DNA from: Liquorilactobacillus oeni DSM 19972
GTDB taxonomy: Bacteria > Bacillota > Bacilli > Lactobacillales > Lactobacillaceae
Assembly (NCBI RefSeq): GCF_001436275.1
Contig: NZ_AZEH01000039.1
Location: 783,368 to 847,367, forward strand
Length of the DNA stretch: 64,000 bases
Direction of reading: 5' to 3'
Both the position numbers and the translations under genes were made by a program. The first letter of the stretch is position 1; each line of letters begins with the position of its first letter. The notes beneath the pieces were generated by a model. The model saw only the letters and a list, made by a program, of their open reading frames with translations. It searched no databases and had not been told where the DNA came from. This document shows positions 8,782 through 17,971 of this stretch, piece by piece.

Positions 8782-10096
8782 TTTTTAAAACCGCTCCTTT
8801 TCTGTTTACAAAAGCTATCTGTCGGCATGCTTCTTTGACTTCTTTATTCTGCATCTCACAAATAAAAAAGACGTCTCCTGTTGGACGCTTTTTATTTCGG
8901 CCCACTCTACCTGCAATTTGTACAAGTACAGCTCGTGTAAATATCTCATCATCAGCACCGAGAACCAGCACATTTAAAAAAGGAAAAGTTACTCCCCGCT
9001 CTAAGATTGTAGTAGTTACAAGGTAGCGAAAATATCCAGAACGCATTTTTTCAATTTTTTCAATTCTATGTTCATCTGAAGCATGAACAGTCGTTCCTTT
9101 AATATCTTCTTTCAAGTTCTGTCTTACAATCCGAAAAATCGGTTTAAGTAAATTTATCCGCGGAACAAAAATCAAAAATGGATATCCCTGTTTTTCCCAA
9201 TCAGCAAAAATTCTTTTTAAGCGTATAGATATTTTTTCTTGCTGAATATTCTTTTTCCACGTTTCACAAAATACTTGCGGCTGCGGTAAAGGTGCACCAT
9301 GATAACGCAATGGAAGATAATCAAAAGAAAACACTCCTTTTCCTGCCTTTTGCAAGAGCTTTTTTGTAGGTGTTGCCGTCAACATTATCAAAGCACTTTT
9401 CCTTTTTCTTGCTGTTTTAACTGCAAACTCAAGAAGATGGTCATTTCTAAAGGGAAAGGCGTCAACTTCATCAATAATTAAAATATCAAAGGCTGCGTTG
9501 AATCGCACAAGCTGATGTGTAGTACAAATCACTAACTGAGTGTACTGATACTTTTGCTTCTGTTGCCCATGAAGCAGAGTAATTGTTATTTGGGAAAAAG
9601 CTGCTTTTAAACGAGGGTAAAGTTCATTGCAAACATCTATGCGCGGAGAGGCAATACAAACTCTCTTCTTTTGTTCAAGGGCATGCGCAAGGGCCGGAAA
9701 AAGAATCTCAGTCTTTCCAGCACCAGTAACCGCCCATAACAAAAAAGTTTCATTATTATTTACAACTTTCATCAAATGTTGGGCAGACTTTTGCTGATAG
9801 GGAGAAAGCTCTCCAAGCCAGGTTAAAATCATTTCAGGAACGCTAAAAAAGTTGGGCTCACTGATAGTGTATAATGTATCTAAACTAGTTATTCGCCCAA
9901 AATTCAAGCACTGCGGACAATAGTACTTTTCTTTCGGCAAGGAAGCTCTCTTTTTACTAGTCTTTTGTCCGCATCTCTGACAAAAAATCTTAGACTTTTC
10001 AATTATCAGTGCAGGTTTAGAAATCATTTTATTTATTTGACTTTTTGATGAAAGCAGTGGAGGTTTTCTTGCAATCTCCCATCTGCCGAATAACAT
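8744..10096 (-). CDS. comFA: Competence DNA helicase/translocase ComFA
   Basis: ComFA is a membrane-associated, ATP-driven DEAD-box-like helicase that helps pull single-stranded DNA into the cell during transformation. The 450-residue protein has the family's Cys4 zinc finger near the N terminus (CQRCGQKT...CPQC, about residues 39-63), Walker A AVTGAGKTE (about 122-130), the ASPRIDVC motif, Walker B LIIDEVDAFPF (about 207-217), the motif LTATPT and the helicase motif VI QIAGRVGRNK. The ATG at 10096 gives MLFGRWEI. The nearest good Shine-Dalgarno run, GGGGGAAG, is about 17 nt upstream, which is far, so the exact start is uncertain. It is divergent from yigZ. No clear competence sigma-factor box is seen. 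Confidence 0.95.
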   Translation of the reverse strand: MLFGRWEIARKPPLLSSKSQINKMISKPALIIEKSKIFCQRCGQKTSKKRASLPKEKYYCPQCLNFGRITSLDTLYTISEPNFFSVPEMILTWLGELSPYQQKSAQHLMKVVNNNETFLLWAVTGAGKTEILFPALAHALEQKKRVCIASPRIDVCNELYPRLKAAFSQITITLLHGQQKQKYQYTQLVICTTHQLVRFNAAFDILIIDEVDAFPFRNDHLLEFAVKTARKRKSALIMLTATPTKKLLQKAGKGVFSFDYLPLRYHGAPLPQPQVFCETWKKNIQQEKISIRLKRIFADWEKQGYPFLIFVPRINLLKPIFRIVRQNLKEDIKGTTVHASDEHRIEKIEKMRSGYFRYLVTTTILERGVTFPFLNVLVLGADDEIFTRAVLVQIAGRVGRNKKRPTGDVFFICEMQNKEVKEACRQIAFVNRKGAVLKNETMSSLPKKNS

Positions 10097-10165
10097 ATTT
10101 GCTTCGATTATTTCTTCCCCCTTTCACAACTTTAAAATACGCAAAATACGCTAAAGGAGTTTATC

Positions 10166-10804
10166 ATGCTGCAACAATATATTACTATCAAGAAAAAATT
10201 AGCAACTGAGTTAGTGATCAAGAAATCAAAATTTATCTGTAGTGTAGAACGCACAGAATCACAGGAAGCGGCATCGCAGTTCATAGCAGATGTAAAAAAA
10301 ACATATGCTAAGGCTACACACAATTGTTTTGCCTATGTTATTGGAATGAACAATGAAATTCAGCGATCCAGCGACAATGGAGAACCTTCTGGAACTGCTG
10401 GGCATCCCATTCTAGAAGTTTTGAAAAAAAAAGATGTTCGTAATACTGTAGCCGTAGTTACACGTTATTTTGGTGGAATTAAATTAGGAACTGGCGGACT
10501 AATACGTGCATATAGTCAAGCTACCAGCAAATCTCTTTCAAAAGAGGCTCTTGTTATCTGTCAACCCCAGCAGATCTATAAACTTGAAGTTGCTTATTCT
10601 CAACTTGGCACGTTACAGCATTATCTGAAAGAAAAAAAAATTTCGGTGATAAACATTCAGTACTTAGTAAACGTAACCCTCAATGTATCTGTTAAGCAAA
10701 AAGAAGCTCAGTACTTTGAAAAAAGAATTATTGATCTTTTAAATGGCACAGCTACCATAAAAAAAGGAATGCTTGACTATATCGAATTACCATACAAAAA
10801 CTAA
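10166..10804 (+). CDS. YigZ/IMPACT family protein
   Basis: This is a conserved family of uncertain function related to the eukaryotic translation regulator IMPACT; one proposed role is in the stress response to stalled translation. The 212-residue protein has the family hallmark RSSDNGEPSGTAGHPIL and then VVTRYFGGIKLGTGGLIRAY (about residues 70-115). A small ferredoxin-like C-terminal domain follows (about 135-210, DUF1949). The ATG at 10166 has AAAGGAG 7 nt upstream. It is transcribed divergently from comFA, the usual neighbour in lactobacilli, and is followed by a bidirectional terminator shared with tagO. Confidence 0.94.
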   Translation: MLQQYITIKKKLATELVIKKSKFICSVERTESQEAASQFIADVKKTYAKATHNCFAYVIGMNNEIQRSSDNGEPSGTAGHPILEVLKKKDVRNTVAVVTRYFGGIKLGTGGLIRAYSQATSKSLSKEALVICQPQQIYKLEVAYSQLGTLQHYLKEKKISVINIQYLVNVTLNVSVKQKEAQYFEKRIIDLLNGTATIKKGMLDYIELPYKN

Positions 10805-10811
10805 GCAAAAT

Positions 10812-10865
10812 AAAAAGGTAAGCTTCTGAAAAAATAAATTTTCAAACAACTCACCTTTTTATTTT
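10812..10865. terminator. Bidirectional terminator between yigZ and tagO
   Basis: AAAAAGGTAAG pairs with CTCACCTTTTT, with an inner stem TGAAAA/TTTTCA. The A and T runs on the two sides allow termination from both converging genes. It overlaps the last codons of tagO. Confidence 0.88.
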
Positions 10866-11941
10866 TTTCTTTTATTACCAATGATCTTACTAATCCAATT
10901 TAAAAGCGGTTTACGTTTTGAACCTACAAGTCCGATCGACTCCACAAATAATTCTAAGCCAAACATAGTTGCAACTGTCAGCAAAACTGAGCCTAAAACA
11001 TTAGAAATAGGGTATAACAATGAAATAAACGAAAAAATCAACGCAATACCATAAATTACCAAAACTGTTTGTGTGTGTGACAATCCCATCTCCATTAAGC
11101 GATGATGCAAATGATGTTTATCCGCCTGAGAAATAGGCTTTTTGTTTAAGACTCGTCTTAGAATTGCATAAACTGTGTCAGTAATCGGAACTCCTAAAAT
11201 AATCACAGGAATTACTATCGTAATAAAGGTTGCATTTTTTAACCCATATAACGAAAAAACAGAAATCATAAATCCAATAAATAAAGCCCCTGTATCACCT
11301 AAATAGATACTGGCAGGATGAAAATTAAAGGGCAAAAAACCAAGCAATGCAAAAACAAGAGTAAAAATCCACATAGAAACGAATGTACCTGTAACATTTA
11401 GAAAGAAAAAGCCAGTCAAACCGCTCGTAAAAAGGGCTATAATCGACACTCCCGTTGCTAAGCCATCCAAACCATCAATTAAATTAACTGCATTCGTAAT
11501 TGCTAATATCCATATCAACGTTATTGGTAAACTAAGCAGGCCCAGATTAAGCGTTCCCAAGAAAGGAACCGTCAGAGTTGTCATTCTAACCTTTGCAAAA
11601 AAGAAGACTATCAATCCCGCCAGTGTAATTCCAGTCAACTTTTGTTTAGGAGTCAGTTCATAAATATCATCTAAAATCCCTGTCGCAATGATAACACACT
11701 CGGCAATGAATAGTACCCAAAGCTGATGCGTGGGATATTGCTGTTTCATCAAAAAAAAACATGAAATATTAAACGCCCCAAAAATTGCCAAGCCACCCAT
11801 TGTAGGCATTGGGACCTTATTGACGCGTCTGGCATTCGGACTATCAACCGCTCCGATTTTTACAGCCAATTTACGAATTAATGGTGTCAAAATAAATGAC
11901 AAAACCATCGTCGCAAATAAGGACGCAACAATTCTATACAT
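10859..11941 (-). CDS. tagO: Undecaprenyl-phosphate GlcNAc-1-phosphate transferase (TagO/WecA type)
   Basis: This enzyme moves GlcNAc-1-phosphate from UDP-GlcNAc to undecaprenyl phosphate, the first step of wall teichoic acid and some other wall glycopolymers. The 360-residue protein has about ten or eleven membrane helices. Family motifs are visible: the cytoplasmic VDSPNARRVNKVPMPTMGG near residues 35-53, the NLIDGLDGLATG motif with catalytic Asp (about 150-161), YLGDTGALFIGF (about 213-224) and the basic HHLHHRLMEMG loop (about 282-292). The start has GAGGA 8 nt upstream. Two -10-like boxes (GGTATAAAA and an extended TGGTATAAT) about 31 bp apart precede it. It probably works with TagA at 63166, 50 kb away in this window. 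Confidence 0.95.
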   Translation of the reverse strand: MYRIVASLFATMVLSFILTPLIRKLAVKIGAVDSPNARRVNKVPMPTMGGLAIFGAFNISCFFLMKQQYPTHQLWVLFIAECVIIATGILDDIYELTPKQKLTGITLAGLIVFFFAKVRMTTLTVPFLGTLNLGLLSLPITLIWILAITNAVNLIDGLDGLATGVSIIALFTSGLTGFFFLNVTGTFVSMWIFTLVFALLGFLPFNFHPASIYLGDTGALFIGFMISVFSLYGLKNATFITIVIPVIILGVPITDTVYAILRRVLNKKPISQADKHHLHHRLMEMGLSHTQTVLVIYGIALIFSFISLLYPISNVLGSVLLTVATMFGLELFVESIGLVGSKRKPLLNWISKIIGNKRKK

Positions 11942-12070
11942 ACGCCGTCCTCTTTCTTTCAGTAATCATCCAAAGAAGAACTTAAAACTTTAGATCCTTA
12001 ATGCATTAATTGCTAACTATTATACCATAAACTCCAAATATTTTTATACCATGGTTATCATTAAAATACT

Positions 12071-13903
12071 CTACTTTTTTAAGTGATAGCTATAGGTAGC
12101 CACAATAATATTTTCACGCGAATTTAGTGCAGCTCTTAGACGCAGACTTGTTTGATTATGCAAGATATTCTGCCACGGTTTGCGAGGAACAAACTGCGGA
12201 ACTAAAACCGTCGTAGTGAAATTTTTATGAGCAGAGTTTTTAGCCATAACATCGCAAAAACGCAAAACAGGTGCAGGCACAGAACGGTAAGAAGAATGCA
12301 GATCTACAAATCTAACATCTGGAAATGATTCTTTAAATTCTTTGGCAGTCTCATGCTCCTTTTTAGGATTGATATCAAATGAAACATGCATTGCAATTAC
12401 ATAGTCACCAATTGAACGCGCATAATTAATAGCCCCAGTTGTTACATGGGTAACCGAACTGACCAGTACAATTACGGTAGATCCCGCATAATCATGCAAT
12501 TCTGCTGCTTCTTGGCTTAAACGCAACTGAGCGGCAACGGTAATGTAATGATCATGGATTTTATAAAAAGCATATAGTAAAGCCGGCATAATAATCAGAT
12601 ATGGCCAAACATTATCAAAATGCAGTAAGAACAAAAAAACGACTAGTAAAAATGAAATCACTGTCCCTAACAAATTGATAAGTGAATTAAGGACCCAATT
12701 GTGATCATGAGTGCGGAACCAATGAATAATCATTCCAGATTGTGACAATGTAAAGGGCACAAAAACCCCTACAGCATAAAGCGGGATTAAGCGGCTGGTT
12801 TGACCATGAAAGATTGAAATCAAAACAATCGCTCCAACCGCAAGAGAAATAATTCCATTAGAATAAGCCAAACGATCTCCACGGTCCATGAACATATGAG
12901 GCATAAACTTGTCTTTAGCAAGATTATAAGCAAGGATCGGAAAAGCAGAAAAACCTGTGTTTGCAGCAACAGCTAAGATCATGGCTGTTGACAATTGAAG
13001 AAGATAATACAAGATTCCATGCCCAAAAACGGACATCCCGATCTGTGATAAGACTGTTTCATTACTATTAGGCATAATTCCCAAATAATAGCTCAAAAAA
13101 GTAACCGAAGCAAAAAATATCCCTAAAATCAAAGCCATCAGCGCTAATGTGTTTGCAGCATTTTTACGCTTTGGTTTTTTAAAATTAGGAACTGCGTTAC
13201 TAATTGCCTCAACTCCTGTCAAAGATGAAGATCCTGCTGAAAAAGCCTTTAAAAATAGAAGCAGTGACATTCCTGGAACAAAGCTGCCTACTGGAGCGGC
13301 TGCGCTATATTCAACATGACCACTTATAATATTTACAAGGCCCCAGCCGATCATTACTGCCAGTATCACAATAAAAAGATAAACCGGGATCGTTAAAAAT
13401 GAAGCTGACTCACGCATACCGCGTAGATTTAAAGTCATGATGAATAACACAATAATGATTGAAATTGCGACACTATACCCACGCAAGAAAGGAATTGCAG
13501 AGGTAATTGCCTCAGTTCCGGATGTTACCGATACAGCTACAGTCAGCATATAATCAACTAATAGCGACCCTCCAGCAACAAGGCCAGTCCCGGTCCCCCA
13601 ATTTTTAGTTGCTACAACATACGCCCCTCCTCCTGAAGGATAGGCATGGATAATCTGTCGGTATGACATTGTAATTGCAAACAGGAGAACAAGTACAATA
13701 CCTGCTGCAGGCAGGGCATACCAAGTAGCCGCAGCGGACAAGAGGACTAAAACAGCTGTAATTTGCTCAGTTCCATAAGCAACAGACGATAAGGCATCTG
13801 AAGAAAGCAGTGCCAGTGCTTTGAACTTAGTCAGCTGCTGACCACCCTCATCTGTTGTCTTTAACGGTTTACCAATCAACAACCGTTTTAAATAACGCCA
13901 CAT
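12071..13903 (-). CDS. KimA/YdaO-family APC permease, probable potassium importer
   Basis: KimA proteins are high-affinity K+/H+ symporters of the APC superfamily that are inhibited by c-di-AMP. I start it at the ATG at 13903 (MWRYLKRLLIGKPL), 610 residues, because GGAG lies 9 nt upstream; an ATG two codons earlier is too close to the site and the open frame to 13975 has no site. About 12 membrane helices fill residues 30-470. The family motif ALALLSSDALSSVAYGTEQI (about 29-48) and AYPSGGGAYVVATKN are present. A cytoplasmic C-terminal domain of about 140 residues follows. In Bacillus the gene lies behind a c-di-AMP riboswitch; I see none in the 195-bp leader here. An amino-acid permease role is possible but less likely. 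Confidence 0.8.
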   Translation of the reverse strand: MWRYLKRLLIGKPLKTTDEGGQQLTKFKALALLSSDALSSVAYGTEQITAVLVLLSAAATWYALPAAGIVLVLLFAITMSYRQIIHAYPSGGGAYVVATKNWGTGTGLVAGGSLLVDYMLTVAVSVTSGTEAITSAIPFLRGYSVAISIIIVLFIMTLNLRGMRESASFLTIPVYLFIVILAVMIGWGLVNIISGHVEYSAAAPVGSFVPGMSLLLFLKAFSAGSSSLTGVEAISNAVPNFKKPKRKNAANTLALMALILGIFFASVTFLSYYLGIMPNSNETVLSQIGMSVFGHGILYYLLQLSTAMILAVAANTGFSAFPILAYNLAKDKFMPHMFMDRGDRLAYSNGIISLAVGAIVLISIFHGQTSRLIPLYAVGVFVPFTLSQSGMIIHWFRTHDHNWVLNSLINLLGTVISFLLVVFLFLLHFDNVWPYLIIMPALLYAFYKIHDHYITVAAQLRLSQEAAELHDYAGSTVIVLVSSVTHVTTGAINYARSIGDYVIAMHVSFDINPKKEHETAKEFKESFPDVRFVDLHSSYRSVPAPVLRFCDVMAKNSAHKNFTTTVLVPQFVPRKPWQNILHNQTSLRLRAALNSRENIIVATYSYHLKK

Positions 13904-14097
13904 TTTCATTTTCTCCTTTGTGTGCTTATTCGTTAAAATAATACTTTCAAAAACAAATAAAGGATACAAGCTCAAACAATCTTTTGCAAGCTCGGTTCCT
14001 TATTAAAATAATTTATCACATTTTATTTGTAGTTGCACCCTTTTATTAAAGCCTCTTTGTAAAATAGACGTTTTTCTAAGTTAAAAAGTTCAATTAT

Positions 14098-14150
14098 AAA
14101 AAGTAAGAAGGGCATCTTCCCACAATTGGAAAGATGCCCTTCTTACTTTT
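14098..14150 (-). terminator. Strong terminator after groEL
   Basis: A near-perfect stem of over 20 bp is formed by AAAAGTAAGAAGGGCATCTT and its complement, around a short AATTGT loop, ending in a T run on the minus strand. It follows the groEL stop by 39 bp. Both flanks are A/T-rich, so it may work in both directions. Confidence 0.95.
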
Positions 14151-14188
14151 AAAAAAACTGGCATTTCCAGCCATTTTTTAGAAATTAA

Positions 14189-15820
<1,632 letters not shown>

Positions 15821-15862
15821 TTATTCACCTCATAATAGAATAGTTCGCAAGATAAAAGAACA

Positions 15863-16147
15863 TTAGTCAACAATTGCAACAATATCTTTTTCATGGACAA
15901 CCAAGTATGGTTTATCTTCATACTTAACTTCTGTGCCGGCATACTTATCAAACAAAACCGTTTCTCCAACTTTGACTGATAAAGTTGCTTTTTCACCATT
16001 GTCTAAGACACGGCCACTTCCAACCGCAACAATCTTGCCTGTTTGAGGTTTTTCTTTTGCATTATTTGCAATCACAATTCCTCCAACAGTTTGTTCTTCT
16101 TCTTTTTGAACTTCTAAAATAACTCGATCTCCTAAAGGCTTGAGCAC
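15863..16147 (-). CDS. groES: Co-chaperonin GroES (10 kDa)
   Basis: GroES is the heptameric lid of the GroEL chamber. I start it at GTG 16147 ([11 protein letters not shown], 94 residues) because GGAGGG is 7 nt upstream and this matches the family N terminus; a longer frame from 16162 would add five residues and has no site. The mobile loop ([22 protein letters not shown], about residues 16-37) and the GSGR...[21 protein letters not shown] core are present. It is the first gene of the groES-groEL operon, with CIRCE 29 bp upstream. Confidence 0.98.
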   Translation of the reverse strand: MLKPLGDRVILEVQKEEEQTVGGIVIANNAKEKPQTGKIVAVGSGRVLDNGEKATLSVKVGETVLFDKYAGTEVKYEDKPYLVVHEKDIVAIVD

Positions 16148-16175
16148 TATATATCCCTCCAATATTGTTATGCTT

Positions 16176-16202
16176 TTAGCACTCTGTCTCTCTAAGTGCT
16201 AA
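16176..16202 (-). promoter_or_regulatory. CIRCE operator (HrcA-binding site) of groESL
   Basis: The inverted repeat TTAGCACTC-N9-AAGTGCTAA matches the CIRCE consensus with one mismatch. It is the site of the heat-shock repressor HrcA. It lies in the 5' untranslated region just downstream of the promoter. Confidence 0.97.
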
Positions 16203-16213
16203 CCACATTTATT

Positions 16214-16242
16214 ACTATAATCAATTTATAAATTAATTGCAA
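16214..16242 (-). promoter_or_regulatory. groESL vegetative promoter
   Basis: On the minus strand TTGCAA (16237-16242) and TATAGT (16214-16219) are separated by exactly 17 bp. Transcription would begin close to the CIRCE repeat, which suits repression by HrcA. Confidence 0.7.
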
Positions 16243-16329
16243 GCGTTTTGTCACTCTTGTATCCCAACTGCTAATAATGCGTTTTTTATGTTATACTTAC
16301 TTTTGAAATTTTTTAATAGGAGATAATCA

Positions 16330-16965
16330 ATGAAAGTAAAAGAAAATTCGCTCGGACTATTGTCTATTTATACCTTTGTGATGGTTATACCTGGAATTAT
16401 TTTTTCGTTTTTCAAAAATAATACATTCTTATTTTACTCAACCGCCCTATTAGGATTTTTAGGAATAGTTGCGATGTTTATTCTGAATAATAAATTTGTT
16501 TATAAAAATCGTTTTGAAAATCAGAAGAAAAAGTCAGCCTTAACATGCTTCCTTTGGGGAATTGCGGGTACAGCAATAGTCCTTTTACTCCAGCGGCTTA
16601 CTCTTTTTTTTGAAATATCTTTTCTGTTTCAAACACCCGATTCACAAAATACTGCTCAGGCATTAGCAATAATCAGAAATTACCCATTCTATCTAGTCTA
16701 TCTTCTTATTGCTGCGCCTATTATGGAAGAATTCATCTTCCGCAAGGTTTTATTTGGTAACCTCAGTACATTTATCAACCCTTTAGGTGCCGCGTTAATA
16801 GCAAGCATGTTATTCAGCATTGCACATGCTGATGGGCATTTCTTGACCTATGCTGTAATTGGTTTAGCCTTTTGTTGTCTTTATGCAAAAACCGGTAGAT
16901 TACTGACTTCAATGACTGCTCACATTTTAATGAACACAGTAATTATTATTCTTCAATTTGTGTAA
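16330..16965 (+). CDS. CPBP-family intramembrane metalloprotease (CAAX/Abi type)
   Basis: This is a 211-residue, very hydrophobic protein with about six to eight membrane helices. It has the three CPBP motifs: the glutamate pair in APIMEEFIFRKVLFG (about residues 132-146), a His in SIAHADGH (about 166-173) and the C-terminal SMTAHILMNTV (about 195-205). These residues form a metal-dependent active site in the membrane. Family members act in prenyl-protein processing, bacteriocin self-immunity or unknown roles; nothing nearby points to a bacteriocin locus, so the substrate is unknown. The start has AGGAG 7 nt upstream, and a TATACT -10 box is at about 16292. It converges on rex. Confidence 0.88.
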   Translation: MKVKENSLGLLSIYTFVMVIPGIIFSFFKNNTFLFYSTALLGFLGIVAMFILNNKFVYKNRFENQKKKSALTCFLWGIAGTAIVLLLQRLTLFFEISFLFQTPDSQNTAQALAIIRNYPFYLVYLLIAAPIMEEFIFRKVLFGNLSTFINPLGAALIASMLFSIAHADGHFLTYAVIGLAFCCLYAKTGRLLTSMTAHILMNTVIIILQFV

Positions 16966-16971
16966 ACAAAA

Positions 16972-17049
16972 CCAGGTACTATTATGCATTGCTGTGATTA
17001 TCAAAGCTCATAAACCATTGATAATATCCCGCACAAAACAAATACCTGG
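16972..17049. repeat. Nested inverted repeats between the CPBP gene and rex
   Basis: CCAGGTA (16972-16978) pairs with TACCTGG (17043-17049), and inside it TTATCAA (16998-17004) pairs with TTGATAA (17018-17024). No long T run follows on either side, so it is not a typical terminator, though it lies between converging genes. It could be a weak bidirectional terminator or a folded RNA. Confidence 0.5.
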
Positions 17050-17084
17050 ACTTGTACATTCTCTATTCAGTGTATGTAACTAGT

Positions 17085-17738
17085 TTAATCGACTTCTGAT
17101 TCGCCTTCTTGACCAAATTTATCAAGGAAGTAAATCAACGTTTGTAATTCATTAGTCAAGTCCACGTTTTGCACCCTGACTGAGTTAGGGACCGTAATCC
17201 TTAATGGAGTAAAATTCAGAATTCCCTTTATCCCAACTTCGACTAATTCATTAGTAACTTCCTGTGCTATATTTGAAGGCACCGTCAGAATTACAATCTC
17301 AATCTGTTGAACAGTCAGCTGTTCTTTCATATCGTCCATATGATAAATGGGTACACCGCTTTGGATAGTTCCTGTAATGTCTTCATTAATATCAAAGGCT
17401 GCACTGATACGAACATTATTGCTCTGGTGGAAATTGTAATTTAATAAAGCATGTCCAAGATTACCAACGCCGATCAAAGCTACATTGGTTAATTTATCCT
17501 GTTTCAAAGTCTTTTTAAAAAACGCTAACAGACTTTCCACATCATACCCATAACCGCGTTTGCCTAAAGCACCGAAGTAGGAAAAATCGCGGCGAATAGT
17601 TGCTGAATCAACTTTGACCGCGTCGGCCAATTCAGTAGAAGAAACCCGTTGTTTACCAGCATCAGATAAAAAGTGAAGATACCGGTAATAAATAGGCAAT
17701 CTTTTTGCCGTTGCATGCGGTATTTTTGTTGTCGCCAT
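17085..17738 (-). CDS. rex: Redox-sensing transcriptional repressor Rex
   Basis: Rex is a dimeric repressor that leaves its DNA sites when NADH rises, and so turns on fermentative and NAD-regenerating genes. The 217-residue protein has an N-terminal winged helix (about residues 1-80; [23 protein letters not shown]) and a Rossmann NAD(H)-binding domain ([12 protein letters not shown], about 91-102), as expected. The start has GGAGGAG 6 nt upstream. A Rex-type inverted repeat in the divergent region at 17798-17828 overlaps its likely promoter (extended -10 TGCTATACT), so it probably represses itself. The divergent neighbour is an ABC-F ATPase. Confidence 0.98.
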   Translation of the reverse strand: MATTKIPHATAKRLPIYYRYLHFLSDAGKQRVSSTELADAVKVDSATIRRDFSYFGALGKRGYGYDVESLLAFFKKTLKQDKLTNVALIGVGNLGHALLNYNFHQSNNVRISAAFDINEDITGTIQSGVPIYHMDDMKEQLTVQQIEIVILTVPSNIAQEVTNELVEVGIKGILNFTPLRITVPNSVRVQNVDLTNELQTLIYFLDKFGQEGESEVD

Positions 17739-17797
17739 GACGCTCCTCCTTTCGAAAATAATAAAACAATTTTACTAATTGTAGTATAGCATAAAAC

Positions 17798-17828
17798 TTG
17801 TGAAATTATTTATTAGAGAATTTCACAA
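17798..17828. promoter_or_regulatory. Rex-type operator in the rex/ABC-F divergent region
   Basis: TTGTGAAATT and AATTTCACAA form an inverted repeat with an 11-bp spacer. The usual Rex site is a compact TTGTGAA-N4-TTCACAA. Here each outer half is perfect and its nearer partner is degenerate, which reads as two overlapping imperfect sites. It lies just upstream of the -10 box of rex (TATACT, 17783-17788, minus strand). Confidence 0.7.
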
Positions 17829-17971
17829 ATAAAATAGATCATGCACTACTTTTTACCGTCACTATGCTACACTAAATTATGTTTTCATGCAATAAAGAAA
17901 TGAGCTAAGCTGACAAGTGCTCAAAGCATTGTCGTTACTAATTAAAAAGCTAAAGAGGGAGGCTGTAGATT

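Noticed and set aside
10097..10165. A competence sigma-factor box before comFA (repeated AAATACGC on the plus strand)
   Set aside because: The repeat resembles but does not match a cin-box, and the spacing to comFA is not decisive.
13904..14097. A c-di-AMP (ydaO) riboswitch before the KimA-type gene
   Set aside because: The leader beyond the groEL terminator is under 200 bp and lacks the conserved core sequences I know.
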